Numbered from the stretch's first letter, positions 20,681 to 30,565 are shown. The stretch is DNA of 64,000 nucleotides from Sedimenticola sp. (GCA_026992075.1 JALXAM010000070.1:36001-100000); one strand, 5' to 3'. Program-made: numbers and translations. Notes: generated by a model from the letters alone, not told the origin.

Positions 20681-22702
20681 TTGCCGCTGTCGGCGCGAAC
20701 CGTTAGTATTGCCGGAGCAACCTCGTGGGGAGGCAGGACCATCAGCGATCTAACTGGCCAGCTGCAGGATTTCAGCGCCTGGAAACAGCGCCAGTTGCAC
20801 ACCCTGGAGCAGCTGGAGAGCTGGCTGAAACAGGAAGGACTCTACACCTCCCAGGTCCAGCGCGCCCTCAGCCAGGCCAACCTCACCCTGCACCGGGACC
20901 ACATCACCGTGGCGGTTGTGGGCGAGTTCTCTCGCGGCAAGACCGAGCTGATCAACGCTCTCTTCTTCAGCGATCACAACTTCCGCCTGCTGCCCACCGA
21001 TGCCGGGCGCACTACCATGTGCCCCACCGAGATCTACCAGGACATGGGCGAACCTCCCTGCCTGCGGCTGCTCCCCATCGAGACCCGCCTGGAGGAAACC
21101 AGCCTGCTGGAGCTGCTGGAACAGGAGTCACTCTGGGAACGGATCCCCCTGGACCTGGATGACAGCGAACGGCTGCAGGAAGCGCTGCTCCGCATCCGGG
21201 AACAGAAGCTGGTGCCCCGGGACGTGGCTGTGAGCATGGGACTGAGCGAGGTCTCGGAGATCGCCGACGAGCTGGAAACCATGGTTTCGGTACCCGCCTG
21301 GCGGCTGGCGCGTCTCAACTACCGCCATCCGCTGCTCTCCCAGGGGTTGCGCATTCTCGATACCCCAGGCCTCAACGCCGTCTCCAGCGAACCCGAGCTC
21401 ACCTACGAGATGCTGCCCAGCGCCCAGGCACGCCTGTTCGTGGTCGGCGCCGACACCGGCATCACCCAGTCGGACATGGAGATGTGGCAGCAGCTCATCC
21501 GCCAGCCGGGCGTGCGCCAGCGGCTGAGCGTGATGGTGGTGCTGAACAAGGCCGACACCCTGTGGGACGAGCTGCGCAGCGAGATGGAGATCCAGCAGAC
21601 CATCCAGCGCCAGTGCCAGGAAGTGGCGGAGATGCTGAACATCGACCCCAACCAAGTGTACGCGGTGTCGGCGCAGAAGGGGCTGGTGGCTCGGGTGAAA
21701 CAGGATTACCAGCTGGAGCAGCGCTCCGGCATCCCGGACCTGGAAAAGCACCTGGCGCGGGTACTGGTGGAGAACCGTCAGGCGCTCATCGTGGAGCAGT
21801 CCACCGAGGCGGTGATCTCGGCGCTGTGGAACATCGAGGCGCTGGTCTCCTCGCGGCTGCGGCGGCTGCGCAAGCAGTCCCGCGAGTTGAGCGAGCTGAG
21901 CAGCAAGAGCGAAGCGGCCATCGACCAGCTGCTGCGCCAGGCGCAAAAGGACAAGCTCCGATACCAGGCCAGCATCCAGGCCTACAAGCAGGCGCGGGCG
22001 GAGTTCACCGGACACGGAAAGATCCTGCTGGAAGCCATCTCCCCCACCCGCCTGGACAACATGATCGGAGAGGCCTACCGCCGCATGACCGGCGCCTGGA
22101 CCACCATCGGGTTGAAAGAGGCGATGAAATCGCTGTTCGAGGAGATCAACCAGCAGATGGAGATCGCCTCCAACCAGAGCCAGGAGATGCGGCGCCTGGT
22201 GCGCACCATCTACCGGCGCTTCCAGACGCAGCACGACATGCAGCTGGCGGAGCCGCAGATGCTCTCCCTGGTGAGCCACCAGGTGGAGCTCAACCTGGTG
22301 CACCAGGAATCGGAGATTTTCCGCAAGAGTCCCCGCACCACCCTCACCGAGCAGCATTTCGCGGTGCGGCGCTATTTCCAGACCATCGTCACCCGGGTGC
22401 GCAAGATCTTTCTCCAGGCCCACGCCGACGCCAAGGAGTGGCTGGAGACGGCACTGGACCCCCTCACCCAGGAGATCCACGAGCACCGCAACCTGCTCTC
22501 CCAGCAACTCGCCGACCTCAAGCTCTCCGGCCGTTCCCGCAGCATGGTGCGCCAACGGCTGGCCACCCTGGACCGGGAGTGCCGCAAGCTGGAGCAACAG
22601 CTGGAGACACTGCAGAACACCCGCAAGACCCTCACCCTTGCCGCACCCGGCAAAGAGGCGAGGAAATCCCACCTGAGGGTGGTGAGCAGCCGCAGCGCCT
22701 GA
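20681..22702 (+). CDS. dynamin-family large GTPase
   Basis: A protein of about 650-673 residues with a bacterial dynamin-like GTPase domain: G1 GEFSRGKTELINAL, a Thr-containing switch I (DAGRTTMCPTE), G3 DTPGLNAV and G4 NKADTL. Long helical segments follow, as in proteins that remodel or tether membranes. The 5' end is uncertain: TTG at 20,681 is the only canonical upstream start, but a strong GGGGAGG site stands before an in-frame ATC at 20,741 (ISDLTGQL). No second dynamin gene is adjacent. Confidence 0.85.
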   Translation: MPLSARTVSIAGATSWGGRTISDLTGQLQDFSAWKQRQLHTLEQLESWLKQEGLYTSQVQRALSQANLTLHRDHITVAVVGEFSRGKTELINALFFSDHNFRLLPTDAGRTTMCPTEIYQDMGEPPCLRLLPIETRLEETSLLELLEQESLWERIPLDLDDSERLQEALLRIREQKLVPRDVAVSMGLSEVSEIADELETMVSVPAWRLARLNYRHPLLSQGLRILDTPGLNAVSSEPELTYEMLPSAQARLFVVGADTGITQSDMEMWQQLIRQPGVRQRLSVMVVLNKADTLWDELRSEMEIQQTIQRQCQEVAEMLNIDPNQVYAVSAQKGLVARVKQDYQLEQRSGIPDLEKHLARVLVENRQALIVEQSTEAVISALWNIEALVSSRLRRLRKQSRELSELSSKSEAAIDQLLRQAQKDKLRYQASIQAYKQARAEFTGHGKILLEAISPTRLDNMIGEAYRRMTGAWTTIGLKEAMKSLFEEINQQMEIASNQSQEMRRLVRTIYRRFQTQHDMQLAEPQMLSLVSHQVELNLVHQESEIFRKSPRTTLTEQHFAVRRYFQTIVTRVRKIFLQAHADAKEWLETALDPLTQEIHEHRNLLSQQLADLKLSGRSRSMVRQRLATLDRECRKLEQQLETLQNTRKTLTLAAPGKEARKSHLRVVSSRSA

Positions 22703-22903
22703 TCCTTCCCTGGATCATTAACCCGCAGAAGGCCCGCCATCCGCATGCTGCCTCTTTATCTGGAAGATGGGGCCGGCACCAATGATTGAGCCGCCACTTG
22801 ATCCCGGCGAACTATAATTCCTGTTAAAGGCACGGGCATGAGCCATGACGGCATCAGTTTGCCCGGGCCCGCCACGAGAACCAGAACCACCCAGGAGGTC
22901 GAC

Positions 22904-23344
22904 ATGCTGAGAACCATTCTCGCCGCTTTTCTCTCGTTCACCCTTTGGAGCACGGGAGCCCTGGCGGAAAACGCCACCCGCGCCAAGGGCTACGCCATCC
23001 ACCACAATGCACTCCTCACCTCCGATCTCTCACCGGAGATGGCCAGCCGCTACCAGATCCGGCGCAGCCCCAACCGAGCCCTCGTCAACATCAGCGTCAT
23101 CAAGGAAGAGCCCGGCACCACCGGGAAACCGGTGCGGGCCATGGTCAAGGTCACCGCCCGCAACCTGCGCGGCCAAGTGAGACCCATCCCGCTGCGCGAA
23201 GTGCGCGACGGGGAGGCGGTCTACTACCTGGGTGAATTCCTGGTGGAGAATGGCGAGGTGGACACCTTCGACCTGGAAGTGACGCCCCAGGGCAGCAGCG
23301 AGACCTTACACGCCACCTTCGAGCAGCAGTTCTTCACCCGCTGA
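22904..23344 (+). CDS. DUF4426 exported protein
   Basis: A 146-residue periplasmic protein with a strong AGGAGGT ribosome site and a clear signal peptide (MLRTILAAFLSFTLWSTGAL). The mature part is beta-rich (YQIRRSPNRALVNISVIKE, FDLEVTPQG) and matches the small gammaproteobacterial DUF4426 family. No function is known. Confidence 0.82.
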   Translation: MLRTILAAFLSFTLWSTGALAENATRAKGYAIHHNALLTSDLSPEMASRYQIRRSPNRALVNISVIKEEPGTTGKPVRAMVKVTARNLRGQVRPIPLREVRDGEAVYYLGEFLVENGEVDTFDLEVTPQGSSETLHATFEQQFFTR

Positions 23345-23355
23345 GAGAGCGCTGG

Positions 23356-24036
23356 TCAGGCACCCGGCCGCAGCTGGAACAGCATGGCCAGGCCCAGCAG
23401 GATCACCAGGAAACCGGCGATGCGGCGCACCGCTGGCCGGCGAAGGGTGCCGGCCAGCCAACCGGCCGCTGCACCCATGAGCAGCAGATTGGGCAGGGTG
23501 CCCAGCCCGAAGGCGCCCATCAACAGGGCGCCCTGCATCATGCCCCCAGCCGCCAGGGACCAGATGAGCACGCTGTAGACCAAGCCGCAGGGAAGCCAGC
23601 CCCACACCATCCCCAGCAGCAGCGCCTGCCAGGGCGAGCGCACCGGCAACAGCCGGCGACCCAGGGGTTCGATATGTTTCCACAACAGGCCGCCAGCCCG
23701 CTCCACCCGGGCCAACCCGCTCCACCAGCCGGCCAGGTAGAGCCCCAGCAGGATCATGAACAACCCCGCCAACAGGTTCAGCAGCTTCTGCGCCTGGCCC
23801 AGCGGCCCGGCACTGGCCAGCAGCAGCCCCAGGCCACCGGCCAGGGCTCCGGCCACCACATAGCTGGTCAGGCGCCCCAGATTGTAGGCCAGCTGCAGCA
23901 GCCAGAAGCCGGGTTCCGAGGCTCGGGCGCCACCCTGTCCCAGGGTGAGAGCGCCTACGATGCCACCACACATGGCCAGGCAGTGGACACCCCCCAGCAG
24001 GCCCACCACAAAGGCACCCAGCAGATCAGGCGCCAT
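23356..24036 (-). CDS. TauE/SafE-like (DsbD_2) membrane protein
   Basis: A 226-residue polytopic protein with six hydrophobic segments. The N-terminal GGVHCLAMCGGI motif (H-C-x3-M-C) is the mark of the sulfite-exporter/DsbD_2-like subgroup often found with cytochrome-oxidase maturation genes. Metal or thiol handling is plausible, but the substrate is unproven. It overlaps the ampG stop by 11 bp. Confidence 0.8.
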   Translation of the reverse strand: MAPDLLGAFVVGLLGGVHCLAMCGGIVGALTLGQGGARASEPGFWLLQLAYNLGRLTSYVVAGALAGGLGLLLASAGPLGQAQKLLNLLAGLFMILLGLYLAGWWSGLARVERAGGLLWKHIEPLGRRLLPVRSPWQALLLGMVWGWLPCGLVYSVLIWSLAAGGMMQGALLMGAFGLGTLPNLLLMGAAAGWLAGTLRRPAVRRIAGFLVILLGLAMLFQLRPGA

Positions 24037-25423
24037 CTTTCTCTCCGTTCACCGGCACCCAGCGCCAGGCCGCTGCCACCAGCAGCAACACCGGCAACCC
24101 CATGGTGGCGGTGAGCAGGAAGAAGCCGGGATAACCGAGCTTCTCCACCATCACTCCCGAAAAGCCGCCCACGAACTTGGGAAACAGCAGCATCACCGAG
24201 CTGAAGAGCGCATACTGGGTAGCCGAGTAGGCCAGGTTGGTGAGTCCCGAGAGATAGGCCACGAAAGCCGCGGATGCGAGCCCGGCGCTGAGGTTGTCCG
24301 CCGCCACCACCAGCATCAGTAGCCCGATCTCCGGGCCGCTGCGCGCCAGCAGGGAAAACAGCAGGTTGGTGCCCGCCGCCAGCAACGCCCCCAGGAAGAG
24401 GATGCGCATCACCCCGAAACGGGAGACCAGCACTCCCCCGAAGGCGGCGCCCAGCAGGGTCATGAGAATGCCGAACACCTTGGTGACATCGGCGATCTGG
24501 GTCTTGGTGAAACCCAGGTCGATGTAGAAGACGTTGGCGATCACCCCCAGAACGATGTCGGAGATACGGTAGCTGGCGATGAGCGCCAGCAGCAGCACCG
24601 CCTGCCAGCGGTAGCGGCGCAGGAAGTCGGCGAAGGGGCTCACCACCGCCCGCCAGAGCCATTCCAGCAGGTCGGCCAGCCAGGCCGGGAGCCAGGCGAC
24701 CTGGCGGATGCGGCGGGCCCCGGCCCGCTCCACCTCACTCTCGCCGGGCGGCACCGCCGGTTCCGCCACCACCAGGGTGGTCACCACGCCCACCAGCATG
24801 GCGGCGGCCATCATGCCGTAAGCCAGGGTCCAGGCGTGGGGATGGTAGCCCTTCTCCCCGGAGGCCGCCCAATCGGCGATCCAAAGCACCCCGGCAGAGG
24901 CCAGGATCATGGCCAGCCGGTAACCCACCATATAGGTGGCGGCCAGCGCTCCCTGCAGCCGGGTCTCGGCACTTTCGATGCGGAAAGCGTCGATGACGAT
25001 GTCCTGGGTGGCGGAGCCGAAAGCCACCAGTACCGCCAGGGCCACCAGAAAACCCAGGCCCTGCACCGGATCGCTGAAGGCCATCCCCAGCAACCCCCCC
25101 ATCACCGCCAGTTGCGACAGCAGCAGCCAGCTGCGCCGCCTGCCCAGCCGGCGGGTGAGCCAGGGGACGGGCAGTTTGTCCACCAGAGGCGACCAGACCC
25201 ACTTGAAACCATAGGCCAGCGCCACCCAGCTGATGAAGCCGATGGTGGCCCGCTCCACCCCGGCCTCGCGCAGCCACACCGAGAGAGTGCCGAAGACCAG
25301 CAGCAGCGGCAGACCGGAGGAGAACCCCAGGAAGAGCATCACCCGCGCACGGGGATGGCGATAGACCTGCAAGCTCTGCCAGCCGCGGGTGAGAAGGGAG
25401 GCTGTGGCATCCGGGATCGGCAT
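24026..25423 (-). CDS. ampG: AmpG-type muropeptide MFS permease
   Basis: A 465-residue major facilitator protein with about 12-14 helices. The N-terminal pattern MLFLGFSSGLPLLLVFGTLS and KWVWSPLVDKLPVP is typical of AmpG, the inner-membrane importer of anhydro-muropeptides during cell-wall recycling. Its product also controls AmpC induction in some bacteria; no ampR/ampC is nearby. Confidence 0.9.
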   Translation of the reverse strand: MPIPDATASLLTRGWQSLQVYRHPRARVMLFLGFSSGLPLLLVFGTLSVWLREAGVERATIGFISWVALAYGFKWVWSPLVDKLPVPWLTRRLGRRRSWLLLSQLAVMGGLLGMAFSDPVQGLGFLVALAVLVAFGSATQDIVIDAFRIESAETRLQGALAATYMVGYRLAMILASAGVLWIADWAASGEKGYHPHAWTLAYGMMAAAMLVGVVTTLVVAEPAVPPGESEVERAGARRIRQVAWLPAWLADLLEWLWRAVVSPFADFLRRYRWQAVLLLALIASYRISDIVLGVIANVFYIDLGFTKTQIADVTKVFGILMTLLGAAFGGVLVSRFGVMRILFLGALLAAGTNLLFSLLARSGPEIGLLMLVVAADNLSAGLASAAFVAYLSGLTNLAYSATQYALFSSVMLLFPKFVGGFSGVMVEKLGYPGFFLLTATMGLPVLLLVAAAWRWVPVNGEKDGA

Positions 25424-25476
25424 GAGCGGCGATTATACGCTACCATTCCGCCACCTTTTTCCACCGGGACCCTCCC

Positions 25477-26118
25477 ATGCAGGCTTACCAAAAGGAGTTC
25501 CTAGAATACGCCCTAAAAAAGGGCGTGCTGCGCTTCGGCGAGTTCACCCTCAAGTCGGGCCGCGTAAGCCCCTATTTCTTCAATGCCGGGCTGTTCAACA
25601 CCGGCGAGGCGCTGGCCCGGCTGGGCCGTTACTACGCCCAGACCATCGTCGATTCCGGCATTGAATTCGACGTGCTTTTCGGACCCGCCTACAAGGGAAT
25701 TCCGCTGGTGGCGGTGACCGCGGCCGCCCTCTTCCAGCGCCACGGGCAAGACATCGCCTGGGCCTTCAACCGCAAGGAGGCCAAGAACCACGGCGAAGGA
25801 GGCACCATCGTCGGCCACCCCCTGGAAGGACGGGTACTGATCATCGATGACGTCATCACCGCCGGCACCGCCATCCGCGAATCGATGGAGATCATCCGCG
25901 CCCAGGGCGCCACGCCCGCCGGGGTGGTGATCGCCCTGGACCGCCAGGAGCGGGGACAGGGTGAACGCTCGGCGATCCAGGAGGTGGAACAGGAGTATGG
26001 GATCCCGGTGGCGGCCATCGCCCGACTGGAAAACCTGGTGGAGTTCCTGCGCCAGCGGGGCGACGACCCGGAAATGGTGACTGCAATCGAGAATTACCGC
26101 CACCGCTATGGGGTCTGA
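25477..26118 (+). CDS. pyrE: orotate phosphoribosyltransferase
   Basis: A 213-residue type I phosphoribosyltransferase that makes OMP from orotate and PRPP. The PRPP loop [17 protein letters not shown] and the N-terminal [16 protein letters not shown] are diagnostic. It is divergent from ampG and ends in a strong terminator at 26,281. Confidence 0.97.
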   Translation: MQAYQKEFLEYALKKGVLRFGEFTLKSGRVSPYFFNAGLFNTGEALARLGRYYAQTIVDSGIEFDVLFGPAYKGIPLVAVTAAALFQRHGQDIAWAFNRKEAKNHGEGGTIVGHPLEGRVLIIDDVITAGTAIRESMEIIRAQGATPAGVVIALDRQERGQGERSAIQEVEQEYGIPVAAIARLENLVEFLRQRGDDPEMVTAIENYRHRYGV

Positions 26119-26280
26119 ACAATAACCTTACCCAGATATTGTTATTTTGTTGAGCTGCGTCAATATCAGTTTCTGTTGAAGCGTTAAACTACGTCTCAAG
26201 GTATTGGAAACAATATCTTGCATTTCGGGTAATGGAAGTTATCCAGAATGTTCTCACTCCTCCTGACTGTTGTCAGATTT

Positions 26281-26308
26281 AGCCCGCCTTCCCCAGGCGG
26301 GCTTTTTT
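26281..26308 (+). terminator. rho-independent terminator after pyrE
   Basis: A perfect 9-bp stem (26,281-26,289 with 26,295-26,303), loop TCCCC, then six T residues. It lies between the convergent pyrE and CopD-like genes. Confidence 0.85.
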
Positions 26309-26341
26309 CTTCTCCCAAAAAAACCATGCGTATCGATCTCT

Positions 26342-26809
26342 TCAGCCCGGCTGGATCCAGTACACCCCGCCCGTGGCCACCGCCACCGTGGCCAGCCCCA
26401 GCAGCAGGTTGAAACCCACCAGCTTGCGAATCTTCGCCAGCTCGCGCCCCCCTTCCGGCCAGTCCTCCGCCGCCACCGCCATGCGCAGCGCCCGGTAGGG
26501 CACGAAGAAGACATAGGAAAACACGCCCATCATCACCAACCCCATGCCCAGCATGAGGTGAACATGTAGTGCCACCCCCGCCATGCCGCCATAGACGCTG
26601 AAGATCATCCACAGGCCGCTGGCCAGGATGGCGATGACGCAGCCCCAGACCCAGGGAAAGAAACGGCCAAACACACCCACCCAGAGGCGCAGCCGCACTG
26701 GCGGCTCCAGCTGGCTGGCGGCCACCGGACGCAGGCACTGGTGGGCGAAGAACATGCCGCCCACCCAGATCACCACGGCGAGGACATGCAGGGGAATGGC
26801 GATATTCAT
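26342..26809 (-). CDS. CopD-like four-helix membrane protein
   Basis: A 155-residue protein with four transmembrane helices and conserved histidines (LHVLAVVIWVGGMFFAH, ALHVHLMLGMG), the pattern of the CopD domain family. Members are linked to copper or heme b. The nearby SCO1 and PCuAC genes support a copper context, but they are not in the same operon. Confidence 0.75.
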   Translation of the reverse strand: MNIAIPLHVLAVVIWVGGMFFAHQCLRPVAASQLEPPVRLRLWVGVFGRFFPWVWGCVIAILASGLWMIFSVYGGMAGVALHVHLMLGMGLVMMGVFSYVFFVPYRALRMAVAAEDWPEGGRELAKIRKLVGFNLLLGLATVAVATGGVYWIQPG

Positions 26810-26931
26810 GGTCTTGTTCTCCCGAATAGTGTCATTGGAACCCCCGAATTCTACCCGACCCGGAAAGAAGCCTCGTGCCGGGGAACCACACAGGATTACA
26901 ATCTACGTCGAGTCACACAGGAAACCACGCC

Positions 26932-27306
26932 ATGAACCCTGCCGAACACCATGTCGCCGTTCTCGGCGCCACCCCGAAACCGGAACGCTATGCCAACCAG
27001 GCGGTGCGCCTGCTGCTGGAGAAGGGCTACCGGGTGACTCCCATCCATCCCAAGGTCAGCGAGATCGAGGGGCTCGCCGTGGCCCCTTCCCTGGAGGAGG
27101 TGGATAAGCCCATTCACACCCTGACCCTCTATGTGGGCCCCGCGCGGCTCGAGCCCATGGCGCAGCGCATCGTGGCCGCCCGGCCAAGCCGGGTGATCTT
27201 CAATCCCGGCACCGAGACCCCTGCGGTCCAGCAGGCGCTGGATACCGCCGGCATTCCCTGGGAAGAGGCCTGCACCCTGGTGCTGTTGCGTACCGGCCAG
27301 TTCTGA
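26932..27306 (+). CDS. CoA-binding domain protein (YccU-like)
   Basis: A 124-residue Rossmann protein with [18 protein letters not shown] and FNPGTETP, the pattern of the CoA_binding_2 / YccU family. Its physiological role is unknown. The ATG at 26,932 follows a CAGGAAA site; greB starts 2 bp downstream. Confidence 0.85.
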   Translation: MNPAEHHVAVLGATPKPERYANQAVRLLLEKGYRVTPIHPKVSEIEGLAVAPSLEEVDKPIHTLTLYVGPARLEPMAQRIVAARPSRVIFNPGTETPAVQQALDTAGIPWEEACTLVLLRTGQF

Positions 27307-27308
27307 CC

Positions 27309-27782
27309 ATGGGCAGATCCCCCTATATCACCCGTCAGGGATACGACCGTCTGAAAGAGGAGCTGGAGCAGCTATGGAAGAAGCGCCGCCGGGTGGTGCA
27401 GGCGCTGTCGGCGGCGGCGGCCGAGGGGGATCGTTCCGAGAACGCTGAGTACATCTACCGCAAGAAACAGCTGCGGGAACTGGATCGCCGCCTCCGCTAC
27501 CTGCAGAAACGTTTGCCGGAGCTGAAGGTGGTGGAGCAGCCGCCTGCCGACCGGGAACGCATCTTCTTCGGCGCCGAGGTGGAACTGGAGGACGAGTCGG
27601 GCGAGGTGACCAGGCTGCGCATCGTGGGGGCGGACGAGTTCGACCCCGGGCGCAACTGGATCAGCGTGGACTCCCCCATGGCACGCGCCCTGCTGGGCAA
27701 GGCGTTGGACCAGGAGGTGGAAGTCCGGACTCCCGCCGGCCGGCGCAGCTTCCTGGTGCTGGAGATCCGTTACCTGGAGTGA
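27309..27782 (+). CDS. greB: transcript cleavage factor GreB
   Basis: A 157-residue Gre factor. The N-terminal coiled coil has the catalytic acidic tip in [14 protein letters not shown], and the C-terminal FKBP-like domain ends LVLEIRYLE. It stimulates cleavage of backtracked RNA in stalled polymerase. The basic patch and the [13 protein letters not shown] sequence favour GreB over GreA. Confidence 0.94.
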   Translation: MGRSPYITRQGYDRLKEELEQLWKKRRRVVQALSAAAAEGDRSENAEYIYRKKQLRELDRRLRYLQKRLPELKVVEQPPADRERIFFGAEVELEDESGEVTRLRIVGADEFDPGRNWISVDSPMARALLGKALDQEVEVRTPAGRRSFLVLEIRYLE

Positions 27783-27820
27783 GCCAGCACCCCACTACCT
27801 GGAGTGAGCCAGCACCCCAC
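27771..27820. repeat. perfect 25-bp tandem duplication
   Basis: Positions 27,771-27,795 and 27,796-27,820 are identical. The unit spans the greB stop codon and the stop codon of the convergent SCO1 gene. Removing one copy would still leave both genes terminated at about the same point. Confidence 0.95.
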
Positions 27821-28382
27821 GCAGGTGCTGCAGGATCACCTTGGGAGAGTCGCTGTGCTGGATCATGTCCACCAGCACGCCCTGCTCGTTCACCAGGTAG
27901 ATCACTGAGGAGTGGTCCACCGCATAGCCCAGCTCCGAGCCCTGCACCTCCGCCTTGCGGAAGAAGGCGCCATAGCGGTTGGCGATCTCTTTCAGCTGCT
28001 CCAGGCTCCCCGTGAGACCGATCATCTTCGGATGGAAATAGTGGACATAGTCCACCAGTTTCTGCGGCGTGTCCCTTTCCGGGTCCACGCTGATGAACAG
28101 CGGCTGGATCTGCTCCATCTCCGCTGGCGACAGCCGCTTGAGCGCCGCCGCCAGCGCCCCCAGGGTGGTAGGGCAGATATCGGGGCAGGAGGTGTAACCA
28201 AAGTAGATCACCACCACCTTGCCACGGAAATCCGACAAAGACACCGGCCCCCGGGCCGACTGGAGGGTGAAGTCTCCACCCATGCCCGGGTAGGGACTTT
28301 CCGGAGCCTGGCGTGAAAACAGATACCAGCCGCCAGCACCGGCAACCAGCACCAGTGCCAGCAGCCATACCAGCCGCTTCAT
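27795..28382 (-). CDS. SCO1/SenC copper-delivery protein
   Basis: A 195-residue membrane-anchored thioredoxin-fold protein. An N-terminal anchor (LVWLLALVLVAGAGGWYLF) precedes the copper-binding SCPDICP motif and the distal His in VDHSSVIYL. SCO proteins load the CuA centre of cytochrome oxidase. It overlaps the PCuAC gene by one base (TGATG), forming a copper-delivery pair. Confidence 0.94.
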   Translation of the reverse strand: MKRLVWLLALVLVAGAGGWYLFSRQAPESPYPGMGGDFTLQSARGPVSLSDFRGKVVVIYFGYTSCPDICPTTLGALAAALKRLSPAEMEQIQPLFISVDPERDTPQKLVDYVHYFHPKMIGLTGSLEQLKEIANRYGAFFRKAEVQGSELGYAVDHSSVIYLVNEQGVLVDMIQHSDSPKVILQHLRGVLAHSR

Positions 28383-28873
28383 CAGTGATTCATCTGCATT
28401 TTGTGCTGCTTGTGCATGCCCTGATGCTGCTTCATCATGTCGAAGCGGCGCACCTCCAGCTCCACCGGTTTCTTGCTGCCATCCTCGAACACCAGAGTCA
28501 CCGGCAGCTTCTCACCCGCGGTGAGCTTCCGCTTGAGCTTCATCAGCATCAGGTGCAGCCCACCGGGCTTGAGTTCCGTCCTGCCTCCCGCAGGTATGGG
28601 CATCTCCTTCACCGGCCGCATGCGCATCACGCCATTGTCATTGATGTGGGTGTGCAGCTCCACCATGCCCACATCGGGAGATTCCGCCGCCACCAGGCTG
28701 TGGTCCACCTTTCCCTGGTTCACCAGGGTGAGGAAACCGGCGCTGGTGGTCATGTTCGGGGGCACCTCCCTTGCCCAGGGATCCTGGACCTGGATGTCAT
28801 CCGCGGCGCTGCCAGCAAAGACCGGCGAGGTGAGCGCCAGGGTCAGAGCCAGGGCTATGATAGGGTTACGCAT
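28382..28873 (-). CDS. PCuAC periplasmic copper chaperone
   Basis: A 163-residue exported protein. The signal peptide (MRNPIIALALTLALTSPVFA) follows an AGGAGG site. The conserved H(M)x10Mx21HxM pattern is visible as VELHTHI...MRMRPV...GGLHLMLM, and the C-terminus carries an extra Met/His tail (MMKQHQGMHKQHKMQMNH). It delivers Cu(I) together with SCO1. Confidence 0.93.
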   Translation of the reverse strand: MRNPIIALALTLALTSPVFAGSAADDIQVQDPWAREVPPNMTTSAGFLTLVNQGKVDHSLVAAESPDVGMVELHTHINDNGVMRMRPVKEMPIPAGGRTELKPGGLHLMLMKLKRKLTAGEKLPVTLVFEDGSKKPVELEVRRFDMMKQHQGMHKQHKMQMNH

Positions 28874-28999
28874 CTGCAATCCTCCTGAAAAAGGTTCACG
28901 GTGTGGCAATGGTAGCAGCCCGCCCCCCGAATCACACTGGACCTAGATCAATTTTACCTTTTCATTCAGTCAGTTGCGCTATATCGCACAGCTTGTTGC

Positions 29000-30079
29000 A
29001 TGAACCCAACGGCATTCGATCCCAAAGCTGCCGAATCCTTCGCCCACCGCCTGCTGGCCTGGCACCGGGAGCAGGGGCGGCACCATCTGCCCTGGCAGCG
29101 GGAACCCACCCTTTACCGGGTCTGGATTTCCGAGATCATGCTGCAGCAGACCCGGGTAGCCACGGTGATCCCTTACTACGAGCGCTTCATGGCCACCTTT
29201 CCCGACCTGGCGGCCCTGGCGGCGGCCGACGAGGAACAGGTGCTGCGGTTGTGGTCGGGGCTGGGTTATTACGCACGGGCGCGCAACCTGCACCGGGCGG
29301 CCAGAATCATCCTCCAGCACCATGACGGCCGCTTTCCCGAGCAGTTCGAGCAGGTGGCAGCCCTGCCCGGCGTTGGCCGCTCCACCGCCGGCGCCATTCT
29401 TTCCCTGGCGCTGGGGCAGCGCCACCCCATACTGGATGGCAACGTCAAGCGGGTGCTGGCCCGCCATTTCGCGGTGGCGGGATGGCCGGGTCATTCCGCG
29501 GTGGCCCGGCAGCTCTGGGCCCTGAGCGAACAACTCACTCCGCAACGCCAAGTGGCCGCCTACAACCAGGCGATGATGGATCTGGGCGCCACCCTCTGCA
29601 CCCGGACCAGCCCGAACTGCAACCGCTGCCCGCTGCGGCAGAGCTGCCTGGCCCGTGTCCGAGACGAGGTGGCCCGTTACCCTGAGCCCCGTCCCAAGCG
29701 TGAACTGCCTCGGAAAGAGGTGCAGATGCTGCTGCTCCAGGACCCGGAGCGGCGGGTGCTGCTGGAAAAACGCCCGCCCACCGGCATCTGGGGCGGCCTC
29801 TGGAGCCTGCCGGAATTGCCACCGGATGCCAGGGCGGAAGACTGGTGCCTTAGGCAACTGGGCCTCCGGACCTCCCTCGTCGGGAAACTGCGGCCCCGCG
29901 CCCACGCCTTCACCCATTTCCAACTACGCATCCTTCCCCGGTTGTTGCGGGTGGAAAACCCGGCCCCGGGCGTGCTGGATGGCGGCAGGTGGGTCTGGTA
30001 TAACCCGGGCCAACCACAAGACCGCGGCCTGGCCGCCCCCGTTCTGGCCCTGCTGCGGGAGATCCAACCACAGGAGTGA
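29000..30079 (+). CDS. mutY: A/G-specific adenine glycosylase MutY
   Basis: A 359-residue base-excision repair enzyme that removes A opposite 8-oxoG. The helix-hairpin-helix [12 protein letters not shown] and catalytic Asp in [11 protein letters not shown] are present. The [4Fe-4S] loop is intact ([17 protein letters not shown]), and a C-terminal Nudix-like 8-oxoG recognition domain follows ([16 protein letters not shown]). It is followed by yggX, as in E. coli. Confidence 0.96.
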   Translation: MNPTAFDPKAAESFAHRLLAWHREQGRHHLPWQREPTLYRVWISEIMLQQTRVATVIPYYERFMATFPDLAALAAADEEQVLRLWSGLGYYARARNLHRAARIILQHHDGRFPEQFEQVAALPGVGRSTAGAILSLALGQRHPILDGNVKRVLARHFAVAGWPGHSAVARQLWALSEQLTPQRQVAAYNQAMMDLGATLCTRTSPNCNRCPLRQSCLARVRDEVARYPEPRPKRELPRKEVQMLLLQDPERRVLLEKRPPTGIWGGLWSLPELPPDARAEDWCLRQLGLRTSLVGKLRPRAHAFTHFQLRILPRLLRVENPAPGVLDGGRWVWYNPGQPQDRGLAAPVLALLREIQPQE

Positions 30080-30084
30080 GAACC

Positions 30085-30351
30085 ATGACCCGAACCGTGC
30101 ACTGCGTGAAGCTGGGACGCGAAGCCGAGGGGCTGGCGCGCCAGCCCTATCCCGGCGAACTGGGCAAGCGCATCTTCGAAAACGTATCCAAGGAGGCTTG
30201 GCAAGCTTGGCTGAAACACCAGACCATGCTCATCAACGAATACCGCCTCACCCCGATGAAACCCAAGGACCGCAAGTTCCTGGAAGAGCAGATGGAGAAA
30301 TTCTTCTTTGGCGAGGGGGCCGAAACCCCGCCCGATTTCCGCCCGCAGTGA
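30085..30351 (+). CDS. yggX: Fe(2+)-trafficking protein YggX
   Basis: An 88-residue protein: [17 protein letters not shown] with its single Cys, then [18 protein letters not shown] and the [21 protein letters not shown] tail. It protects iron-sulfur clusters from oxidation. The ATG at 30,085 follows a GGAGTGAG site and gives the family length. Confidence 0.95.
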   Translation: MTRTVHCVKLGREAEGLARQPYPGELGKRIFENVSKEAWQAWLKHQTMLINEYRLTPMKPKDRKFLEEQMEKFFFGEGAETPPDFRPQ

Positions 30352-30412
30352 CAACTTTTCCTTGACGGGAAAGCCGTCGGCGGCTTAAATATGCCGCCTT
30401 GCCGACATTCAG

Positions 30413-30488
<76 letters not shown>

Positions 30489-30514
30489 ACAAACTCAAAC
30501 ACTTACGCACAACG

Positions 30515-30538
30515 AGCCCCGCATTGACGGGGCTTTTT
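30515..30538 (+). terminator. terminator after tRNA-Phe
   Basis: Stem AGCCCCG/CGGGGCT (30,515-30,521 with 30,528-30,534) followed by five T residues. Equivalent hairpins follow the other two att copies, so this lies inside the element end. Confidence 0.8.
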
Positions 30539-30544
30539 CATGCT

Positions 30545-30565
30545 TGGGGCAACCCTGGGGCAACC
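30545..30565. repeat. left integrase arm-type sites of element A
   Basis: TGGGGCAACC occurs at 30,545 and 30,556, exactly 11 bp apart. The same decamer (one copy with a T) is repeated at the right end at 45,291, 45,302 and 45,313. Helically phased repeats inside both ends are typical arm sites of tyrosine recombinases. Confidence 0.65.

Noticed and set aside
21128..22672. A 514-residue minus-strand open frame across the dynamin-like gene
   Set aside because: Shadow frame with low-complexity composition in GC-rich DNA.
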